Positions 58,401 to 64,000 of a DNA stretch of 64,000 nucleotides are shown here, piece by piece. The position numbers and the translations under genes are program-made. The stretch is from Ottelia alismoides. Taxonomy: Eukaryota > Streptophyta > Magnoliopsida > Alismatales > Hydrocharitaceae. The number at the start of each line of letters is the position of its first letter. Position 1 is the first letter of the stretch. The stretch covers positions 620,001-684,000 of the forward strand of contig JAZKJV010000091.1 in NCBI GenBank assembly GCA_037367405.1, read 5' to 3'. The notes below the pieces were generated by a model that had not been told where the DNA came from, ran no database searches, and was given only the letters and a program-made list of their open reading frames with translations.

Positions 58401-59258
58401 TAGAAAAAAGGTTTATTTAATTACCTAAGCTCTTTTTTCGTAAATTTTTTAAACAAAATCTTGATGGAATTAGATCATTGTATAGTATCATTTTAAATTC
58501 AATTTAATTCGAAACTTCTATAGTTTTCATCGAGACTGTCAAAATTTAATGGTCTCAAAATTGGTTGTATGAAACCTGGAACTATATTCCATTCAATATA
58601 TTATGCAAATCCTTCTAAGGTTTACTTCAATAAAAGCCAAAATAAACCTACACCCTTCAGTGTAGGCTCCCAGTGCAAAATAATTTGGGTAAGTCAATAT
58701 TTGATCCCCTGTTGTATTTGTTTTATATGTATTTGATATATTCTTTTTCAAATTGAATACGAAGACAATGGATATCACTTTGATATATACAAGTATCTGT
58801 ATCCATGTATGTGTATCTATTTTCATATATAAATATTATTGTGGAATTATTTTTAACGATGTGTAACATAATTTCGTGTGTTCTTTCACTGTATTTGATA
58901 TAATATTTATATATAATAGCCCATTAGGTTGTTATTGTTGTAGCAACTATAGCATATGCATATAAAATTGGTATAACCGTAATTTATTTGCTTTTCTAAT
59001 AACAAGATTGTCGATCTAGTGGTGTATTTTTTGACACTGCTTTTGGCAAGTCACGGATTTGAATTCTTCAAACTTCAAAGCAACAATCCTGGTGATTTTT
59101 TTTCAAGCAATATTTGAATATTTGATTTACATTTTAAATTATTACAAGTTGCTCCTGTTAACATTGGTCATTGCATAATTATCGTGTATCTTTATATAAT
59201 GGAGAATCGAATAGTAATTGTAATTGTGGCCTTGATTTCGAAAATCAGATCGAATAAA
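58401..59258. other. Mostly AT-rich sequence with one possible tRNA-derived head
   Basis: Around 58990-59115, GTCGATCTAGTGGTG and GGATTTGAATTC resemble Pol III A and B boxes, followed by T8CAAGC; it could be a SINE of another family. The rest shows nothing. Confidence 0.3.
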
Positions 59259-59375
59259 TCGATCGAACCAGTCCAACCATGGACCGGTGAATTTTCGATC
59301 GGTCCATCCAGTTTTAGCTATTAAAAAAGAGATAAAAGAAACCAGTATTGAACCGGTTGGGACTGGTTGAATCGA
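59259..59375. repeat. Inverted-repeat MITE-like element (GAACCGGTCC type)
   Basis: Arms TCGATCGAACCAGTCCAACC (59259-59278) and the inverse of GGTTGGGACTGGTTGAATCG (59355-59375), with several GACCGGT/ACCGGTC between. A hairpin typical of plant MITE tips; full ends not defined. Confidence 0.6.
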
Positions 59376-59751
59376 ACCGGTCCAAACAAGAAAATGTATC
59401 TATTGGTTCGACATTACAAAATGCAATTATGGTGATTTGCTTCTCCTTTCTTCGCGTGAGATTAGACAAGAGAGCAAGACAAGAGTATGAGTCTCTTATA
59501 CTTCCTTTTCTCTTCATTCCTTATATACTGACGTCACCAGTCATGGACTCATGGCAATGGCAAGAACCTTATCCATCAGATCTCCTTTTATATTTATATT
59601 ATATATTACGTTATTCACTGCATTGGCATCGGACAAGAGTTTCATGACTCGCTCCCGAATCTGCGATTACATTATACATCTGTGCATATTGCATTGCTAT
59701 TTGCATGCATCCCCCAAGTTTCGAAGGTTGAAAATTGAACTTCCAAAGGAG

Positions 59752-59896
59752 GAATGGAATAAGGGGAATAAGCCCCCAACACGCTTCCCCGTGGTACGAC
59801 TATTCCCCATTATTTCATCTTATTTCACTCTTATTCATATCTTTATCCCATCTTACCTACCTTTAGAATAGACCCTTATTCCCCTTATTCCCCATC
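59752..59896. repeat. Inverted repeat with GGAATAAGGGGAATAAG arms
   Basis: GGAATAAGGGGAATAAG (59756-59772) and its inverse (59875-59891) with about 100 bp between, followed by ACCGAACGAGCCC (59919-59931), which looks like a PIF/Harbinger or hAT MITE tip. The matching left tip was not found. Confidence 0.45.
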
Positions 59897-60216
59897 CTTA
59901 TTCATGCTTATTCTCCTACCGAACGAGCCCTTAGTCGTGTCGTTGTCGTATTTTATTAAGAGTTCTTTTTGTTATAGATTTATCGATTTGGATTTATATC
60001 ATATATGGATCTATGCCATCTATTTTTTTAACTACTGCTGAAATTTTTGTATCATTCTTAAAATGAATATATCAACATGTAGAATATGATTGCGATGGTT
60101 TATTGACAAGGGAATATCATTTTTCCAAAGAATATTTATTTTTCGTTTAATCAAATACAGTTGTAGAGCTTCCATGTCGAGGCATGACCTATTTACACGT
60201 TTATGTATTTGTTAAT

Positions 60217-60421
60217 GATGAAGCATTCTCCCACTATAAGTATGGTCGGCTACATGAATTCCTACCCAAATCCATGTTGAAAGATTCGACTATTTTTACG
60301 CAGGCAGTCGACTACTTAACGCAGCCCCCACAAGGGAGGGATTTGAATACTGATCTTTTAGGTGGTTGGCACACGACACTACCAACAATCCATTAAGTTG
60401 ATGTAATACTTAAATGCACGG
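60217..60421 (-). mobile_element. Au-like SINE (copy 4) with 17-bp duplication
   Basis: Exact flanks TTTATGTATTTGTTAAT at 60200-60216 and 60422-60438. On the minus strand: tRNA-like head GGATTGTTGGTAGTGTCG, a B-box region TATTCAAATCCCTCC, body TTAAGTAGTCGACTGCC and TTCAACATGGATTTGGG, tail GCCGACCATACTTATAGTGG. Confidence 0.92.
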
Positions 60422-60438
60422 TTTATGTATTTGTTAAT

Positions 60439-63400
60439 ACATAACATATTTTATGTGATTTACTACATGGACGATATTACTATATTTTTTGTTGATGCGT
60501 ATACATGTAAAACCTTATGTGCGGTACTATAATAATAATCAATTTCATCCATGCTAAGACAAGCACGTGTAATTCGTTGTAATGTTTCGGGCAATATTTA
60601 AACCCTTATTCGGAAATACTGACCATGACTTATTGTTAGGCTTGGACGCAATCGAATCCTTTGACAACCACCCAAAAATTTCAAGTCTAAATTATCAATA
60701 ACTTGTAATACATTGTCACACTTCGTTAGTATTATACATAGGATTATGTCGAGGTGTTGCATCTAGCGATGAGGGATGTTATGGTCGTCTTACAAGCATG
60801 CATTAAACTTGTTAGGCATATAGTTATACTTCGATGTCTTCTCTAATCAAAATTCGTCAACCACTAGTTGTAGCAACCTTTACACCGCTACAACACTCAA
60901 TTGCAACCATATTGTCGTGGGATAGGGTGAAATTACCGAGCATATGTTGATGGAGGAGAGGATCATAAGAAGGCAATTAATGTAATTAAGAAATATTAAA
61001 TTAAATTTTTTTTGGAGGTGAAGATTAGTCACCGTTAAGGTAGTTGTGGTGATAGAGAGAGGGTGTGTCCTCCGCACAAGTATCCCGGCTATTAAATTAT
61101 TGTAAATCATCTTTTCTCGTTAACCATTTCCTGCATTGTTGTTAATGCACTTAAAACGGTTATATTTCATCCCGATCGTCTTATGATTAGTTTTTTTTTA
61201 CTATTATTGTAACAGAAATGCCTAATCAAAGCAATACATATATCCTTATTGCTCTCTAGCTTCAACATTAATAATTATTTAACTATAGTATTGTAATTCA
61301 TTTATATGTCTAACAAAATGGTATTTAGGTATAGCATCATGATTCATTTATATGTCTAGCAAAATGAAATAAATGGCGACAATAGATAGAAACTTTAGAC
61401 ATCATTATTGCATCATACAATATTAAATAAGCAGTTATGAAAGTCACTTATCAATCTACTCCGCATCCCCCCTCCTCCCCCCCACCCCCGCTTCTCCTCC
61501 TCATATGTCGACCTCCTTCTCCTCGACGTCCTTCTCCCTTGCAACTCCATCCCCTCCCAAAAGCCATCCCAAATAATAGTTTTGACGGCGGAGGTTGATT
61601 TGCATGGTTGAAATGTTGGGAGGTATTGATGCATGGGAAGAATGAGGACATATACAAAAGGTGAATGTGGTTGAGGGGTGCGCATGACTGACACGAGGGA
61701 CTTTATAGGGGCTTGTCCGATAAAGGGAGCTATGTTCAAAGACGATGATCAAGTTGTGTTTAAAGGTGGCAACGATGGTCGAGAGTAAGCTCAGGCCCAT
61801 CAAAGAATGTCGGGTTGGTTGTCACAGAGGTTGAGTTGATAGAGGGTCGGGTGTGGTTTTCACCCTGAGCTAATAATGTGGGTAGTGGCTCAGACGACGG
61901 ACAAGATGACACTCATCGATCGATGAGCTCGCATCCGAGGGCGTCAAATTATCTTTCTCTTGTAATGCTAAGATCTAAAGAAACTCGATGAGCGAGCTAG
62001 TGGTAGTGAATCTAAGACAAAACCACAGGTTGTTTTATCAATGTCAGGGAGAAGAGATCAAGGGCAAAGTATGTTTGTTTACATTGTTAGAAGATGGCGG
62101 CAGACCCATTGTTTGTCATAATGTGCATGCTTAGTGTTTAATACAAATAATAAAAGCATACATTTTATCGCTCTTGATTTTTCTCTCTTTGTTAAACAAT
62201 CTTTTCTTACATACACGTAAACTTCATAAACTAGGCATGCTCGTTTTTTTACTTGTTTTACAACAAGGAAGTTCATTTGTGATTATTGAGCGTTTGCATA
62301 TACTCAATTTTATTAAATTTGCACGAATGTGCAATAAGAAACTGGCGAGAAGAATAAATATCTCGATATATTATACTGTATTGTTTTATATTATATTATA
62401 TGTACATGAACAAGGTCAGCATACAATCATCCTTGATGGTTTCACAACGTTCAAGTGTTGGCATTGATAGTGTTTGCCAATGTTCAAATGTCGAGGTTGA
62501 CTATCTGGTTGCCCAACAACAAAAAGAGCGCCTCCTATATTCAAAATGCCACCCTTCGTTATCCGAAGTTGATGTTTGAATGTTTATTAAGATCTCAACA
62601 ACATGGGTACTAGCACTTTTGAAGTTCTCATCAAAGATGTCTAGCGTTTATTTTTCATGTTGGGTTATTCAATAGTGACAAGCTATAACATATGTTGATC
62701 AATGTCGATTAACGTCTCATTATCTAAGAACAATGCAAAAAAAGAACAAGCTCGAAAGTTTACAAATATTGCATAATGCGTGAAATCTATTAGTGGCATC
62801 CTTACACCTCACATCAATCGATTGCTCACTGCTCGGGCTCCTTAGCCTCACTAAGAACTAGCTTTTCCATGCTTATCTCCTTGGATGCTACTCTACGTGG
62901 ACACATTGTCATTCGACATGCTTGTGGTTACAGACATGACAACAATACTTGGGACTATTGTGACCAAAGGTCATCCATATTTGATTCGAGAAGTTACCAA
63001 CGTATAATTACACGCATAACAAGCCAAATATATGCATGCAAGGGTCACTATGCGACATCCTACCTTTTCAGGGACACAATAGGCAATAACGTCCGACACT
63101 TCCAAGATATCCAATCTCGGTAGACCCATAACATGCAAATTAGATTAACATTCAAAATATACATAATAGGAGTAATGATCACAGAATGAGTAACTTAAAA
63201 TTTGCATTCATTCTCATTAGTCGTATTAATAACGTACCTCCCACGATCATAATTATATTCCTCGTGCACACGTATCAAATCTATCATGAAATGCTCTCAA
63301 AAGTACAACTCTCTATAGTATATCTCAATAAAAGCAAATTTAGAAGTAAAAGTAACTGCACAAAAGTCTCACACCCTAACTGGTGAAAGTGTGTGTTTGT

Positions 63401-64000
63401 GTGGACTCCGAACTCTCGGTTGTGTTGGAAACTGTGCAAATTGGATAGTGTATTTGAAGTTAACTGCTACAATCACATATCTCAAGCACACACTAATCAA
63501 TCACAAGGAAAAAAATGAATCAAGCAACACACAAGGGAAAAAATATTTAATGTGGAAACCCTCCGGTGTAGAGACCATGACATGGGTCTCCATACTCGAG
63601 CTTTTAACCTGATTCAACCTAGATTTTCCACTGACGTGGATTGCTTGCGTGGGAAACTCAAATGTATTACAATAAGTTGATTATGTAGTTAACTCCTTCG
63701 GTGATATGATATGAGAATACCAAATCATATAACCTCAATAGCAAAATAAATATGCAATAAAGAACGAGATATATGAATTGATTTTATAAAGCTAGGAGTA
63801 TGCTTATAAGATGAGGCGTTGAATCCATAGATCTTTGGGTATGCAACGTAAAGCGGAATGTAGTTTTAAGAATGTATTCACATAGAATTGAATGAAAAAT
63901 AGACAGTACATGAGTTGTGTTTATAAAAAGAGTAGTATAATGTCATATTTATAGGACTTAGAGTACTCAAAGACATTAAAGCTCAATACAACTTGTTGGG
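60439..64000. other. Unassigned right end of the window
   Basis: AT-rich with scattered short ORFs and no recognisable domain. 61440-61560 is C-rich on the plus strand. 63540-63620 (TTAATGTGGAAACCCTCCGG then GGGTCTCCATACTCGAGC) resembles a widespread plant repeat, but I cannot assign it to a family. No RNA gene or host exon was seen. Confidence 0.4.

Overview
This is a plant nuclear genomic window, from an angiosperm I cannot place to genus. The evidence is spliceosomal GT-AG introns, a group G bZIP gene, and the usual plant transposon mix: Ty1/copia, L1 and RTE LINEs, tRNA-derived SINEs with RTE-like tails, hAT elements and MITEs, and Mutator-like elements. No prokaryotic, organellar or viral genes are seen. 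Long single ORFs are few because nearly everything is either a short exon or transposon debris.

The one host gene I can reconstruct is on the minus strand. It is a G-box-binding bZIP transcription factor (GBF/HBP-1a type). Twelve coding exons (22-147, 23854-23931, 24025-24302, 24386-24416, and eight between 45165 and 46574) join into an uninterrupted 341-codon frame with canonical splice sites. The frame runs from the initiator Met through a proline-rich N-terminus to the basic region and a six-heptad leucine zipper, and then leaves the window at its left edge. Two introns are about 20.7 kb and 23.7 kb long. A 5' UTR intron lies upstream of 46637, and a possible distal 5' UTR exon lies near 58.0-58.35 kb on the same strand.

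Layout from left to right. 0.15-23.85 kb is one intron. It holds an L1 relic (3.4-8.5 kb), a 4.0-kb hAT element with a broken transposase and a nested MITE, SINEs, a copia fragment, and an old complete copia (17994-23098). 24.4-45.2 kb is the second giant intron. It holds a SINE, a 4.3-kb RTE LINE itself carrying two insertions, a minus-strand RTE, two truncated L1s, and a 6.8-kb Pack-MULE (37931-44717) with a captured KORRIGAN-type GH9 endoglucanase fragment. A young copia (38714-43755) sits inside the intron of that captured gene. 46.6-64 kb holds an RTE copy with target-site duplications, a second Pack-MULE (50923-52722) with a TPR gene fragment of the MS5/SDI1 family, another truncated L1, and several MITEs and a SINE.

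Many insertions are closed by exact target-site duplications: 9 bp for both Pack-MULEs, 5 bp for the young copia, 8 bp for hAT MITEs, and 13-24 bp for LINEs and SINEs. The nesting order can therefore be read directly. The reading frame and splice sites of the bZIP gene are intact in the window, so the insertions appear to be tolerated as intron sequence. No defence system, gene cluster or RNA gene was found. The most interesting material is the pair of Pack-MULEs, the giant-intron transcription factor gene, the SINE body that looks assembled from the RTE LINE, and a family of TATCG-palindrome MITEs.
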